The notes under the pieces are model-generated. The model saw nothing but the letters and a program-made list of their open reading frames with translations, searched no databases and was not told the DNA's origin. Shown piece after piece: positions 35,751 through 51,386 of a stretch of DNA of 64,000 nt. The translations under genes were made by a program, and so were the position numbers. The DNA is taken from the NCBI RefSeq assembly GCF_025698545.1, contig NC_068577.1:806001-870000 (forward strand), given 5' to 3'. This DNA is from Gossypium raimondii. Lineage: Eukaryota; Streptophyta; Magnoliopsida; Malvales; Malvaceae. Numbering within the stretch: the stretch's first letter is position 1; every line of letters begins with the position of its first letter.

Positions 35751-37107
35751 TGAAGGGGGAAATGAGGGAAGGGAGTGTAAAATTCACAGCATAGAAGGCA
35801 GCATTTTCAAGTGCTCTTAAAGTTGTCAACCATAGCTTTTCTTTTTTCTTTCTTTCATTGAGGCATGAATGGCGGTAATTAATTATGAGTGGACCATATA
35901 CATGTTCATGGAAAGTAAAAGTGCTTTCCTTTTCACTCATTACCGTTTCTTCCTCCTTCCTACAGCTATTGGTAGGTGATTCAATTTAACATTACTGTTC
36001 TTTTCAATGGGGGTTGAATTCTAGTTTAGTTGACATTAATATTGTTATCAGTCCAGTAAGATATAACTTTAAATATGTAAAAATGTATTTATTTTATATA
36101 TTTTTATAATTAAATTTAAATTTAAATTTTTTATTATTTAAATTGAATTCAGACTGAATTAACTTGAAGTATGAAAATTTTTATTCAAATTTAATTTTAA
36201 TTGGACTGAACTTATCGGACCAAATGAGGTACCCAACAATTTCTTCCTATTTCTTATCTATAATTTTTATTCCTTTCTAGTACTTTTTCCATTGGTATAA
36301 TTTAAGTATCATAATTCTTTATAAAACAATAAAAGTAGTCTTTAATTTTCATCTATTTCTACTTTTCTAGGACTTCCTTAAATTGTGCTTAAAATTTTTA
36401 ATTGTTGGATTTTTATTGAAAACTTTATTCGTAACGTTACATATTTTAGTATTATTATAATTTCATCGCATGAGAAATTAAACGTATGAGTCTCGAGTCT
36501 TCATCGTTTAATCATAATAGATATGGATGTCGATATGAAAAATAACTTTTTTTCTAAATTGGTTAGTGTGAGAGAATCAACTTGTGTTAAGTGAGGAGTT
36601 ATTTTGTCTTCAAGCAGATTTATTCCCATTTTACTGTGACCTCGAGTCATAAGAGAATACTCTAGTGTTGTTGCATTTAGAGCAACATGTCCTTGTTCAG
36701 ATCTCAATAAGCGGGTAGCCATTACAATATGATTGAAAACTAGAATTTAGTGGAGGAATGTTTTGTGTTTTATGTGAAAAACTAAAAAGTTAGATTATTA
36801 TTTATAAGTTTTAGAATTAGGGTTTTTAAGATAACCTCGACACGTATGGGTAGGGATGTCAATTAAAATTTCTTTTCCTTCAAATAATTAGTTATAGATT
36901 ATGATCTATTTTTAAAATACTATTCACAGGTATTAGAAGATTAAATTAATTGTTACAATTTAAAATTTAAGTATTTTAAAAAGAACTCGATATTGGTTGA
37001 TGTCAAACGGCACAATAAACATAATTAAAATCGATATCCATAAATATCGAGGTATCCTTTAAGAAAACATATTCTAAAAAAGCATATCATAATAAATAAG
37101 GATAACA
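35751..37107. other. Upstream of TBL: promoter flank and AT-rich DNA
   Basis: No gene seen. 'tagtttagttgacattaatattgtt' near 36020-36045 may be a relic of the SINE-like family. Open frames at 36501-36722 and similar show no family resemblance. Confidence 0.45.
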
Positions 37108-37558
37108 ATAAATTTTGCTCTCAGTATTTACATTTTTGTCAATTTAGCGTTATTATTTTTAAGTTAAATTTTGCCATTAATCTTTCAAAAATAGTTGAAT
37201 TACTTTTTTAATAAAATGTTGACTAAAACATTAATTTTTTAATACTATTGGCGTGGCAACCACGTGACAGTCCATATGTACATAATGTTGACTTGACATT
37301 ATTTATCTTATATGTCATTTCAATAAATCATTTTAAAAATAAAATAAAAATTGAAAAATATAAAATGTTCATACTTTTTTTAAAAAAAAGCATAAAGTAC
37401 ACATGGATTGTCATGTGAGTTACCATGTTTGAAAAATTAATGTTTAATCAATATTTTTTGAAAATTAATGATCAAATTCGACTCTTTTTAAAATATTCGT
37501 AAATATAACTAAAAAAAAATCATTTTAACAAAAAAAAAATTGACCAGTAAATTTACCA
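37108..37558. mobile_element. Foldback MITE-like element
   Basis: Left arm includes 'aaaacattaattttttaa' then 'cgtgacagtccatatgtac'; the reverse complement of the right arm includes 'aaacattaatttttcaaa' then 'catgacaatccatgtgtac'. Outer arms ('ttttgtcaattta' against 'tggtcaatttttt') also agree. The two arms meet near 37320-37370. No coding capacity. Confidence 0.55.
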
Positions 37559-39373
37559 TAAATAAAAAATTACAATACCTAAGTAAAATACCTGAATTTA
37601 AGTGCTTTTACAGAATTGTTTGCTTTGTAGCACACTTGGAATGTCAAAAACTCAAAAAAGAGAAAGCGAAAAAGAACATCATAAATCATAATAATATTTC
37701 AGGGCAAATGCAAACAAAGCATTCATCACACTCACACCTACAACTATTATGGCTATCAAATTTTCACCTTTTTCTTTTAATTTTTCAGTCAAAAGTTGAA
37801 CTAATCTTATAGAAAGAGATACTTGTGTTTATGGAAGTTTCCATTAAAATACTCTTTCTAATAATTAGAATAGAGGGCGGGTTTTATGGATTAAACTCAA
37901 ATTCTCATATTATATAATATAATAAATTTATCACTAAGATAAAAGATTGTTAGTTGCCTCAACAACATGATAAATAATTATAAGGTTTAAAATAAATTTT
38001 ATTATAATTAGTCTGTGTGATTAATAGAAGGATAAAGTGGTGGTTTGGATGGTGGTTCACCTTGGGCCAAGGCGAAGAGTCAATGGAAGTTGATTGAATA
38101 TCAATTTTTATTATAAGATCATTTTCCAATTTTTATTTCAAGATTTTTTAGCATCTTTAATTAATCTTTTCTATTTGTGTTGAATGGAGTCTATATCAAT
38201 ATACTTCTAATGTCGAATCAGGATCAACTAGGACAGAAATAAAGCAATCTTCTCCGGCGGTAGATCTTTCTCGAAGTAGGTTTGAGCAAAAAAATTGAGA
38301 TTTTAATTCTGCCAATGTACGTAAATTTTTACTATTACTAAGAGATAAACATGTAGGTATCACCATCTGAGATTTTAATTCTGCCAATATATGATTTTAA
38401 GACTGGATCTCATGCTAATGCATGTCTAAGTGAGCTTATTATTTGGATTAGAGAACCATTGCTCTAACAAAACACCAAGAGAGGTTGGGAGAACCAATTT
38501 TCAGAACAAACTTTTTAATAATTTTTTAGAATTATTGTTGAAAATGTTGTAAAAGTATCGAATTGAATGTTTTTAACTATAGTTTAGGGATCAAATTAGA
38601 TATCGATCTTTAAATTAACATGCTACCTCACTTTTTGTTAAAATTGTAATGACAATTAACATACAAGCAATCAAAACATTATAAATCAATAACATTAGTG
38701 ATTAAAATATAACTATTCATAATTCAACAGTAAAATAAGATATTTCACGGAAGTTTAATGACCATAAACTAAATATTTTGGTTGACTTGAGGGTTAAACA
38801 TAAGTGTATAGGTATATATCAGTTCTAATGGTAACAAATTATAATATATTTAATAAGTTAATTTAATATTTATTTTTATAAAATGTAATTAAAATATTTT
38901 AATATATAATTTAAAATATTTGAGGTATAATTTCGATAGAAAAATAACATAAATAATTTCTATGCCATTTATAATATACTAATATGGTTTTGACCCACTT
39001 TCTGTTGAGTAAAATTTTAAATGTTACAATATGCTCTTGGTGCTTTTATTTTCAAAAGAGTAGGAAAAAAAAGTGAAGATTTCATGTCCATAAAACAACA
39101 CATACATTAAAGCAAGTTTGGATTGATTATACATCAGCGAAATTTAAGTAAAATCATCTAGAAAACAAACTTCTACCAACCCGTAGTGGTTTGCACCAAA
39201 GTGTACTCCACTAATAGCGTTCTCTTTTTCCCAATTGAAAAGTACTCAGGATATGGCGTGGCTCTACTCTCAAGTCCTACACACTCTACCACTACCATGC
39301 TCCATATCGAAACAAATGTTCGCAAGTAATACGTATCAGAACTCGAAAGTGTCTCTGGTACTGCAACATCTCT
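37559..39373. other. AT-rich intergenic DNA
   Basis: Nothing recognisable. A direct repeat 'gagattttaattctgccaat' occurs twice (38296 and 38369 areas), too short to classify. The end (39100-39373) is the presumed 3' UTR of RPT3. Confidence 0.45.
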
Positions 39374-42540
<3,167 letters not shown>

Positions 42541-43981
42541 TTGTTTTCACCGACTCGGGGTTTGGATTGAAGAGCAAGAAAAGGGAAAACAGTAACAAAA
42601 GAACAGAAATACAGTTCCGCGAGGGTATTCCTCGGGTATTTATATTTTTTTTTAGTTTTAAATGTAATTGCCCCCAGACGATGTCGTTGCCAATATTATA
42701 CAGAATTACATAAATTATCCCTCAATGATTAGTAAATTTTTAATCGAATCACTTAACTTTAAAAAATTACAAAATAATCACATAAGTTATCGAAATTTAT
42801 TTTGAGTCCATTTTGTTGAATCAATAACAAAATAAAGTTACACATAATTTCCATGTAATTTAGGGAAAAATAAATTCTAAAATCATTAAAATACAAAACT
42901 CATCGATTTTGTCCTTTAAAAACCTAAAACTAAACATCCACTAATTCATTTCCCAAAAATTGTTAAATAACCATCATTTTTAAATTTAAAATTCAATAGT
43001 GATTAATTTTTACAATTTAATCCCTACACTTAATTAACTATTTTTCATAATTTAATTATTGATCCATTCTTAATATATTTTCACACTAGCTTTATAAATA
43101 CTTCTATCATATTTTCATCAACTCAGTTTACGGAATTGGATTCTGAAATCGCATTTTTCAACAAAGGCTAAAGTCAGGTAGTTACACCTAAGACTTGTAT
43201 TTTGAGCTTAAATGTGTTCAAGATTTGCGTTATTATCATTTGAAACTCGTTGATGTGTTATGAAGGTGTTTTGGATATATTTTGAACTGTTTTTAGGCTA
43301 TTATACTATAAAATCATGACATTGTAATTCAAAGAGAGACGTCGCGATATTATCCCATTGCAATGTCTTTTACTTCATTTTTTCTATATCTACAAAAATG
43401 TTATTGAGGCCGCCAACATTTTGATATTGTTGGTTAAAGTGGAAGTTTTGAATCTTTAAAAATTTAGATTCAAGTTTTATCATGCACAATTGCACGGTAT
43501 AAATCTCTAGTTTTAATGCCATGAATTTGTAAATGTAAAACTTAAAATAATAATAATAATAATAATAAATGCTATTCAAAGTAAAATTACATATTCTAAA
43601 TGTATTTTAATTATTATTTTATATAATATAAATTTGGAATGTTGCTGGGTAAGATTCATTATCTTGATAAATATAATTTTAAATCCTTTAAAAGATTATA
43701 GTTCGATTGATATTGATATTGTTGCTAGTATAGGAAGATATAGATTCAAGTGTCTTTGAAGCCATTTATCCTCCTATTTAAGGGTATCAACTTAAAACTT
43801 TCATATACTTTCACAATAGAATTAGATGTTAAAATTATATATATATCATTTAATTTAATATGCTTATTCTATATTAAAATATATTTTCATATTTATTTTT
43901 CAATAATTATATTACAAATATTTTTAATTACTTTTATGAATACATTATGGATGAGAAAATGTAGTGCAATTGAGAGTTATT
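42541..43981. other. RPT3 promoter flank and AT-rich DNA
   Basis: RPT3's 5' UTR and promoter begin here. 43695-43800 holds a SINE-like copy ('gatattgatattgttgctagtatagg', 'agattcaag', 'cctcctatttaagggta'). Simple (AAT)n repeats occur at 43545-43570. No gene seen. Confidence 0.5.
43695..43800 (+). repeat. SINE-like repeat copy
   Basis: Same word order as 13645-13765: an A-box-like TTGATATTGATATTGTTG, a B-box-like AGATTCAAGTG and the tail CCTCCTATTTAAGGGTA. Ends not resolved. Confidence 0.4.
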
Positions 43982-46900
43982 TTAATAGGTTCCAGCTTCT
44001 CTATCAAGTAACAAATCTCCTGTCTTCTCTATCTCTTTTGTCACATCCGCCAATTCTCCTTTCAATTGCTTCATTTTTGCTTTTAAGTCTTCTCGTCTTT
44101 TTTGTAATTTGATGCACTTTACTTGGAGATTTTCCACATGCCATTTTTGGATTTCTGTTTCAGCGATATTGTCTTTCGAAACTTCTTCTTCAAATGATCT
44201 ATCATTGGCAATTAATGGTAATACCTAATTCACGTACAAATTAAATAATAAAATAATTTTTTGTTGAGTTGTTATTCATATATTCAAGGATCAATATTAT
44301 ATAAGAATATGCATTTGATATGAATATTGTTTCTAGATATTTTCATAGAAAATATTTTATAAAGTACGAATAAAAATGTATGTATGTATATATACGGAGA
44401 GATCCACTTACATCGGTATAAAACTTAAGAGGTTTTATATCCTTCCATAATTTTTATATGATTAATATTTTAATAATCTAACCGTTATATTTAGATCATA
44501 CATGTCAAGTTTGACATAAATTAAAATTTCTACTCATTCATTTTATGTAAAAGAAATTCCAATTGTTAAATATATATACATGTAGTCAATATTTAGGATC
44601 GATATGGTAGAGATATGAGATCGATTAAAAATTTACATGCACAAGTACAAATATATTGATAAGTTTAATGGTTGTTAAAATATTAATTTTATAAAAATTG
44701 CGAAAGATTGAAAAATGTTTAATTTTTACATTGATGTAAGTGAATCTCATATATATATATATAGCCAAAATTCAAAGAAACAAGTAGTTAAAACCCTATG
44801 TTAAACATTTAATTAAAATGACAGAAGGATCTATTTACATCGGTGTAAAACTTAAGTGATTTTAAATCTTTCAATAACTTTTACACTAATAATAATTTAA
44901 CGATCCACCCGTTGAATTTATCAATATATTTATACTTTTCATGCATCTAAATCTTTTAATCGATCTCAATTCTCTATCATATTGATATAAAATATTGTGT
45001 ATATTAATATATATTTTAATGATTGAGTTTTTTTACATAAAATGAATCCTTATTTAAATAAAATACGGTGGTAAAATAAAAGAAAAGAAAATTCCATATA
45101 GAACTACACTTCTTTTATTTTATTTTAGAATAAGTTTTTAAACCTTATTAAACTGATTAGAATAAGGTGTTTTAATCTTACTATACTCCAATTAGAAGAT
45201 GGTTTTACAAGCCTATAAATAGACATAGTCTACTCCTCTTGTAATCATTCGAATATGGTTTGGGGAGAGGAGGAGAGAGAGGATCCATTTATACTAGTGT
45301 AAAACTTAAGTGGTTTAAAATTAAAATATTAATCTTTTATACGATTAATATTTTAACAATTTAATGATCATATTTTATTTTCCATTCATGTAGATCATGC
45401 ATGTCAAGTTTGATATAAATTAAAATTTCTAACTATCCATTCTATGTAAAAATAGCCTTCAATTGTTAAATATATATTAGAGAGAGAGAGAGAGAGAGAG
45501 AAACTTACATTTGGATGATCCTAAAACTAAGGCTTTTAGGCACTAATAAAATTTTGTCACATCATCAAATTTTAAATATATGTAATTATTATTATACACC
45601 CATCCATAGAGAAATTATTAATTTTATTGATCCTAAATTTAAACTTGTAACCCCAAATCTTTGAATTTTGAACCATTAAACCTAAAATCCCGAATCTTTA
45701 AACCCTCAACATGAACCTTGGACCCCAAACTTGAACAATAAATCTTAAATTTTGAAACCAAACCCTGAATCTCGGGCTTCGAGGTTCAGGATAAAATAAT
45801 TATCAAAATTATATGCCAATAATATAGAAAAAATTGCAAAAAAAAACATTAACTTATGAAAAAAAATGATTAAAATTTGTAAAAAAAAAAAAGAAGAGAT
45901 GATTGTTTATAATTTAAAAAATTAATTATTTTAAGTAATTTAATTAAATTTAAATTAAGTAATTGGAAAAGATATTAGATATGCATGAGTGTATAATAAT
46001 ACTTTATTATCTTTAAAATTTAATGAAGTGACATTATTTTATTAGTGCCTAAAAACTATGCTTTTAAGATCATCCTAATATAATTTATTCATATATATAT
46101 ATATATATATACATATGGAACAATACTAAGAAATATATGCTTAAAGTTTAAGGTCAAATCCTAATGTTAGCATCACTTCTTAAATTTTAATGTAAGCTTT
46201 TGTAAGCAAATATTTTAAAAAATAAACATTTAATTAAAAGTAATTGAATAATAAAAGATATACTAACCTCATCAACCACGCACTTAACTTCAGCAATAAA
46301 TTTGCACTCCACACAATAGTAAACCAACTCTTTTTGGTTTCTTTTTTGCTCACAAACATCACAATAAAATTCATCCTCTTCTTCATCTGAGTTTAACTCA
46401 TGCTCAAAAGGAGACTTTGTAAGGGTTAAAGGATGGAGATGAGATTTGTGCTTTATTGTTTTAGGTGCTGAAGGAACACATTGGAGATGGATGTTAAAGT
46501 CACATGGCATGCATCGAAGGACGAAGTTACAGCAGTTTACACCACAAAGATGGCAAGAAATATCGAGTGTTTTCTCAAGGAGAGTGAGAAGGTGTTCATG
46601 GCCACTAAACTTAAGAGAGACTAGCACCTTAATACAATCCAAGTGAAGGTTAAACTTGCACTCATATTCTCGACAGCTATATGCTAAGAGAGTTGAATCA
46701 ATGCCCCGGCAACATGCATCACAAGTTCGGATATGATCCTTGTATGGAAGGGATGTAATGGTGAGAGGGTGGTCGGGATGAAAAGGATGTTTAATTTTAT
46801 AAGATTTGTAAGGTAATTTAACATAGCATGATTTATGTAAAAAGAAGTGGCTGCATGATCTGCTACACCTGAAAGTTGGTGCGGGAGGTAAGCAAATCTG

Positions 46901-47722
46901 TGCACATGCTACACAACGAGGTTCGCTGCCATATTCTTCATCGTTTTGGACAAGAGCTAGTGTATGCGGGTGACAGAAATGCTGGATCTCTTTGGCATCT
47001 TCAGAGTCTGTGGTGGGAAATAGGGCACATTTGACATGGAGATCGAGATCACATGCTCCACAGCTGAACTTCATGCCGGGGACAATATCTTCGCCACAAC
47101 AATCACATTCGACACCACTGTAAGGACATGTGATGAATATGAGAGTGCATGGATGGATGCGATGATTGCTCAACTGTCGCGGAATGCTTTTCATGCAAGA
47201 TTTATGAAGGAAAAACTTGCATTCCATGCAACCGTATGTAGAAGAAGAAGAAGAAGAAGAAGAAGAGCAGAGCTCTTCACAAATGGAGCAGATCACTTCA
47301 TCTTTCTGGTTGGAATCAACAAGTTTTAAGGGATGAGCATGAGTGAAATGTTGAATGGTGCACTCCTCATCTGAATATTCTATGATTGGCTTTAGGGCAC
47401 ATTCTACATGCGCTCGAAACTTACAATTTAACTTGCATTCATAGGAAAAGGTTGAAGTGATAGATTTAAAACAAACAAAACAATACTCATCAAATTCAAA
47501 AGAATCAAAGGAGATGGTAAGAGGGCATGGATGAAAGAAACATTGAACCTCTGCTTTGTGCTCACCAAGACAAGGTTTATGAATAAAAAACCTACAAGAT
47601 TCGCAACCATAGGTCGGACCAGGTAATTTCCTCCCACATGCTTTGCACCATCTCATTGTATTCGCCCCATCAATGAATGAAATTGACAAGGGGTGAGGAT
47701 GGATGACATGTTGAATCTCCAT
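43982..47722 (-). CDS. DC1 domain protein with C-terminal coiled-coil exon (paralog A)
   Basis: Exon 1 (46268-47722, 485 codons) begins MEIQHVIHPHPLSISF and contains eight DC1 (C1_2) modules, each of the form H-x-HPL ... CxxC ... CxxCxFxxHxxC, from WCKACGRKLPG to YYCVECKFIAEVKC. It ends at a GTTAGT donor after GAT GAG. Exon 2 (43982-44224) starts after AATTAG with VLPLIANDRSFEEE and encodes about 80 residues of Lys/Glu-rich coiled coil (EIQKWHVENLQVK..., LKGELADVTKEIEKT), ending LLLDREAGTY. The total is 565 residues. Reading through the donor gives a shorter frame ending at 46187, which I think is intron. Plant DC1 proteins are presumed zinc- and lipid-binding; their roles are mostly unknown, with links to stress and hormone signalling. 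Compared with paralog B the coiled coil is about 35 residues shorter. The two-exon model is inferred from conservation between paralogs. Confidence 0.75.
44398..44750. mobile_element. MITE with terminal inverted repeats in the intron of DC1 paralog A
   Basis: The left end GAGATCCACTTACATCGG then 'tataaaac' pairs with the reverse complement of the right end GAGATTCACTTACATCAA then 'tgtaaaaa'. Interior words ('taatattttaa', 'caattgttaaatatatat') also pair. The flanks are TA-rich, so a TA target is possible. Confidence 0.6.
44824..45480. repeat. Two further MITE arms interrupted by an LTR fragment
   Basis: 44824-45049 and 45271-45480 start GGATCTATTTACATCGGTG and GGATCCATTTATACTAGTG, then 'aaaacttaag', as in the MITE at 44398. 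Between them lies the LTR fragment 45050-45254. Each resembles a single arm of the MITE family. Confidence 0.5.
45050..45254 (+). mobile_element. Truncated LTR related to the copia element
   Basis: From GAATCCTTATTTAAATAAAA to CTCTTGTAATCATTCGAAT this matches the first two-thirds of the LTR at 53488-53867 (shared 'caagcctataaatagacata' TATA region). Both ends are missing, so it is a fragment and not a solo LTR. Confidence 0.75.
45479..45502 (+). repeat. (AG)n microsatellite
   Basis: About 11 AG units in a row inside the intron of DC1 paralog A. A shorter (AT)n run lies at 46091-46111. Confidence 0.85.
45640..45790. repeat. Degenerate AACCCTAAAC-type repeat in DC1 introns
   Basis: Words such as 'ccccaaatctttgaa', 'ccctcaacatgaaccttg' and 'aaaccctgaatctcgggc' form a degenerate minisatellite. 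The same block occurs in the intron of paralog B at 49305-49445, so it predates the gene duplication. Confidence 0.6.
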
Positions 47723-48411
47723 TCTTTTTTAATGAAACAATGGAAGATACATACTTCCTTGCAAACATGTTATTATAATATATAACAATCGAATCATTTT
47801 TTCTTACTTTTTTTAATGCCTAATTCACCGCTAATTCTATGCTAGCCTAACATTGTAAGCAACCAAGACATTAAAATAATTCCTTCTTTAATAAATCAAT
47901 TGTTAAAATTTATCGTAATAAGCAACTATTATATCCCATCCGAAGAAAGGAATTATAACAAATAATATAAACAATTATTTTATTTACAATCTATTTTAAC
48001 TTTTATTTACAATTATTTTTGTAAAAATATTTTGAAAGAGTTATTTCTTAAAATATTTCTATACATCATTTTTAGAACATAAAATTTCTTCTCTCCGTGT
48101 ATTTCAAGTATAAATTCATTGTAATATCCTTAAAAATTAGATAAAAATCTCAAATATATTTACTTTGATGCGATTATATATTGAATAAATAAATAAATTT
48201 AATTATTTTGAAGTTAAATAAATATAATAGTTTTACGTTTTATCTTTTGGGAATTGACATTTTAAAGATATATTTTCAAATAAAAAGAAAAGTTGATAGA
48301 TGGGGTCAAGCTGAGATGGCTATGTTGGAAGAATAAATACTTAGCTTGATCCTTTAACAGGAATCATGAAAGTATTCATTAAAAGATAAAAAATAAATCG
48401 TCACAACATTG
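47723..48411. other. Upstream flank of DC1 paralog A
   Basis: Nearly the same sequence lies upstream of paralog B (51387-52050), including 'atataacaatcgaatcatttttt' and 'ctccgtgtatttcaag'. This is the presumed promoter of both genes. The end, 48300-48411, abuts the DC1 fragment. Confidence 0.65.
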
Positions 48412-48525
48412 GCAACCAGAGGCTGGGACAGAAATGTCCCTCCTACATGCTTTGTACCATTTCGCTCTTTTCACCAACTCAAAGAATGATAAGGGGTGCT
48501 TATGGATGACGTGTTGAATCTCCAT
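48412..48525 (-). pseudogene. 5' fragment of a DC1 gene
   Basis: From the ATG at 48525 it reads MEIQHVIHKHPLSFFE and then a WYKACRRDISVPASGCQ segment, matching the first ~38 codons of paralogs A and B. It then runs into unrelated sequence. The upstream flank (48526-48690) matches the paralogs' promoter. Confidence 0.8.
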
Positions 48526-48784
48526 TATATTTTAATGAAACAATAGAATACATACATCATTGCAAACATGTTATTACAATATATAACAATCGAATCATTT
48601 TCTCTTACTTTTCTTAATGCTTAATTCACCACTGATTCTACGCATAGTCTAAGATTACAAGCAAACAAGACATTAAAGTAATTTCATTTTTAATTAATTA
48701 AATTAGTAAATTAATTTAAAATTATAATCAAATATAAAATATTATTTTCATATTTATTTTTACAAATATTTTTGATTACTTTTA

Positions 48785-51386
48785 TCAATCCAGTTCAATG
48801 CTCAAACCTTGATTTTTGGCATCATTGAACAAATCTCGCAATTGAGACTTATTTTTAACTAGTTCAATTAACAGTTCTGAGCTACCTCCCACTAGATTGC
48901 CTAATATATCTTTTGTCTTCCTTATCTCTATTTCCACATCATGCAATTCACCTTTTAACTGTTTCTTTTTTGCTTCTAATACTTGTTGTCCTTCATATAA
49001 TTTGATCCACTTTTGTAGGAGGTTCTCCACATGCCATTTTTGAATTTCTGGATAAAATTCAACTTTTTGACTCACATCACCTTTTGGAATTTCTTTTTCA
49101 AAAGAATTGTTCTTGTAAATTAACGGCAACACCTGATTTACAAACAATTTAAACAATAAGATAATTTCATATTTAGTTGTTTATATGTACTAATCTTTAA
49201 TTCATTATAAGTATTAATCTTTACTAGGGTAGGTATAAAATAGTTACCCACTATCATTTATGTTATTTAGATATTCAAAGATCAATATTATACATGAATA
49301 CTTATAACCCCAAATCTTTGAACCCTAAACTATTAAACCTTAAACCCCAAATCTTTGAACCCTCAACATGGACCTTGAACCTCAAACTTGAACTATGAAT
49401 CTTAAATTTCGAAACCAAACCCTAAATCTCGGGCTTCAAGGTTCAGGATAAAATAATTACCAAAATTATATACCAATGATATAGAAAAAAATTGCACAAA
49501 AATAAAAAAAAATTTACTTATGAAAAAATGAATAAAATTTGTAAAAAAAGAAAAGATGCTTGTTTATAATTTAAAAAATTAATTATTTTAAGTAATTAAT
49601 TTAATTTAAATTAAGTTGGAGAAGATATTAGATATGCATGAGTGTATAATAATACTTTATTATCTTTAAAATTTAATGAGGTGGCATTATTTTATTGGTA
49701 CCTAAAAACTATGCTTTTAAGATGATCCTAATATAATTTATTCTCATATGTATATATATATACACACATATGTATGAACAATAGTAAGATATATATGGTT
49801 AAAGTCTAAGGTGAAATCCTAATGTTAGCATCACTTCTTAAATTTTAATGTAAGCTTTTGTAAGCAAATATTTTAAAAGATAAACATTTAATTAAAAGTA
49901 ATTCAATTAAATATTTAAATTGAATAATAAAATATATACTAACCTCATCAAGCACGCACTTAACTTCGGCAATAAATTTGCACTCCACACAATAGTAAAC
50001 CAACTCTTTTTGGCTTCTTTTTTGCTCACAATCATCACAATAAAATTCATCCTCTTCTTCATCTGAGTTTAACTCATACTCAAAATGAGACTTTGTGAGA
50101 GTTAAAGGATGGAGATGAGATTTGTGCTTTATTGTTTTAGGTGCTGAAGGAAGACATTGGAGATGGATGTTGATATCACATGGCATACATCGAAGGAAGA
50201 AGTTACAGCAGTTTACACCACAAAGATGGCAAGAAAGATCGAGTGTTTTCTCAAGGAGAGTGAGAAGGTGTTCATGGCCACTAAACTTAATAGAGGCTAG
50301 CACCTTATAACAATCCAAGTGAAGGTTAAACTTGCACTCATATTCTCGACAGCTATATGCTAAGAGAGTTGAATCAATGCCCCGGCAACATGCATCACAT
50401 GTGCGGATATGATCATTGTATGGAAGGGATGTAATGGTGAGAGGGTGGTCGGGATGAGAAGGATGCTTAATTTTATAATATTTGTAAGGTAATTTAACAT
50501 AGCATGATTTATGTAAAAAGAAGTGGCTGCATGATCTGCTACACCTGAAAGTTGGTGCGGGAGCTAAGCAAATCTGTCCACATGCTACACAACGAGGTTC
50601 GCTGCCATATTCTTCATCGTTTTGGACAAGAGCTAGTGTATGCGGGTGAGAGAAATGTTGGATCTCTTTGGCATCTTCAGAGTCTGTGCTGGGAAATAGG
50701 GCACATTTGACATGGAGATCGAGATCACATGCTCCACAGCTGAACTTCATGCCGGGGACAATATCTTCGCCACAACAATCACATTCGTAAAAATCGTAAG
50801 GACATGTGATGAATATGAGAGTGCATGGATGGATGCGATGATTGATCAACTGTCGCGGAATGCTCTTCATGCAAGATTTATGAAGGAAAAACTTGCATTC
50901 CATGCAACCGTATGTAGAAGAAGAAGAAGAAGAAGAAGAGCAGAGCTCTTCACAAATGGAGCAGATCACTTCATCTTTCTGGTTGGAATGAACAAGTTTT
51001 AAGGGATGAGCATGAGTGAAATGTTGAATGGTGTACTCCTCATCTGAATATTCTTCCACTGGCTTTAGGGCGCATTCCACATGCGCTCGAAACTTACAAC
51101 TTAACTTGCATTTATAGACAAATTTTGAAGTGATAGATTTAAAACAAACAAAACAAGAACCAGAAGAACGAGTGGAGATGGTAAGAGGGAATGGATGAAA
51201 GAAACATTGAACCTCTGCTTTGTGCTCATCAAGACAAGATTTATGAATAAAAAAACAACATGGTTCGCAACCATAGGTCGGACCGGATAAGTCCCTCTCA
51301 CATGCTGTGCACCATTTCATTGTATTCGCCTCATCAATGAATGAAATTGACAAGGGGTGAGGATGGATGACATGTTGAATCTCCAT
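48785..51386 (-). CDS. DC1 domain protein with C-terminal coiled-coil exon (paralog B)
   Basis: Exon 1 (49944-51386, 481 codons) encodes eight DC1 modules starting MEIQHVIHPHPLSISF. Its GTTAGT donor follows CTT GAT GAG, and exon 2 (48785-49132, acceptor AATCAG) starts VLPLIYKNNSFEKE, for a total of 596 residues. The exon 2 tail is a Lys/Glu/Gln-rich coiled coil (WHVENLLQKWIKLYEGQQ, LKGELHDVEIEIRKTK) ending NQGLSIELD. Exon 1 is over 90% alike to paralog A by eye, with a Ser run one residue shorter (coded by GAA repeats on the plus strand near 50918). The 811-bp intron is the ancestral form, while paralog A's has grown to 2043 bp by insertions. The frame reading through the donor to 49845 is less likely. 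Function is unknown beyond the DC1 family. Confidence 0.78.

Noticed and set aside
36501-36722. 73-residue open frame
   Set aside because: No family resemblance, no splice partner and AT-rich flanks.
38196-38387. 63-residue frame with a repeated MAELKSQ phrase
   Set aside because: The repeat comes from a ~20-bp direct DNA repeat; no protein family is recognised.
46187-46267. Read-through C-terminus of DC1 paralog A (EVSISFIIQ...)
   Set aside because: The GTTAGT after GAT GAG is a good donor and the downstream coiled-coil exon is conserved in both paralogs.
47036-47329. Plus-strand Arg-rich frame (poly-Arg run) within DC1 paralog A; same at 50712-51002
   Set aside because: Antisense shadow; poly-Arg is the poly-Ser repeat read from the other strand.
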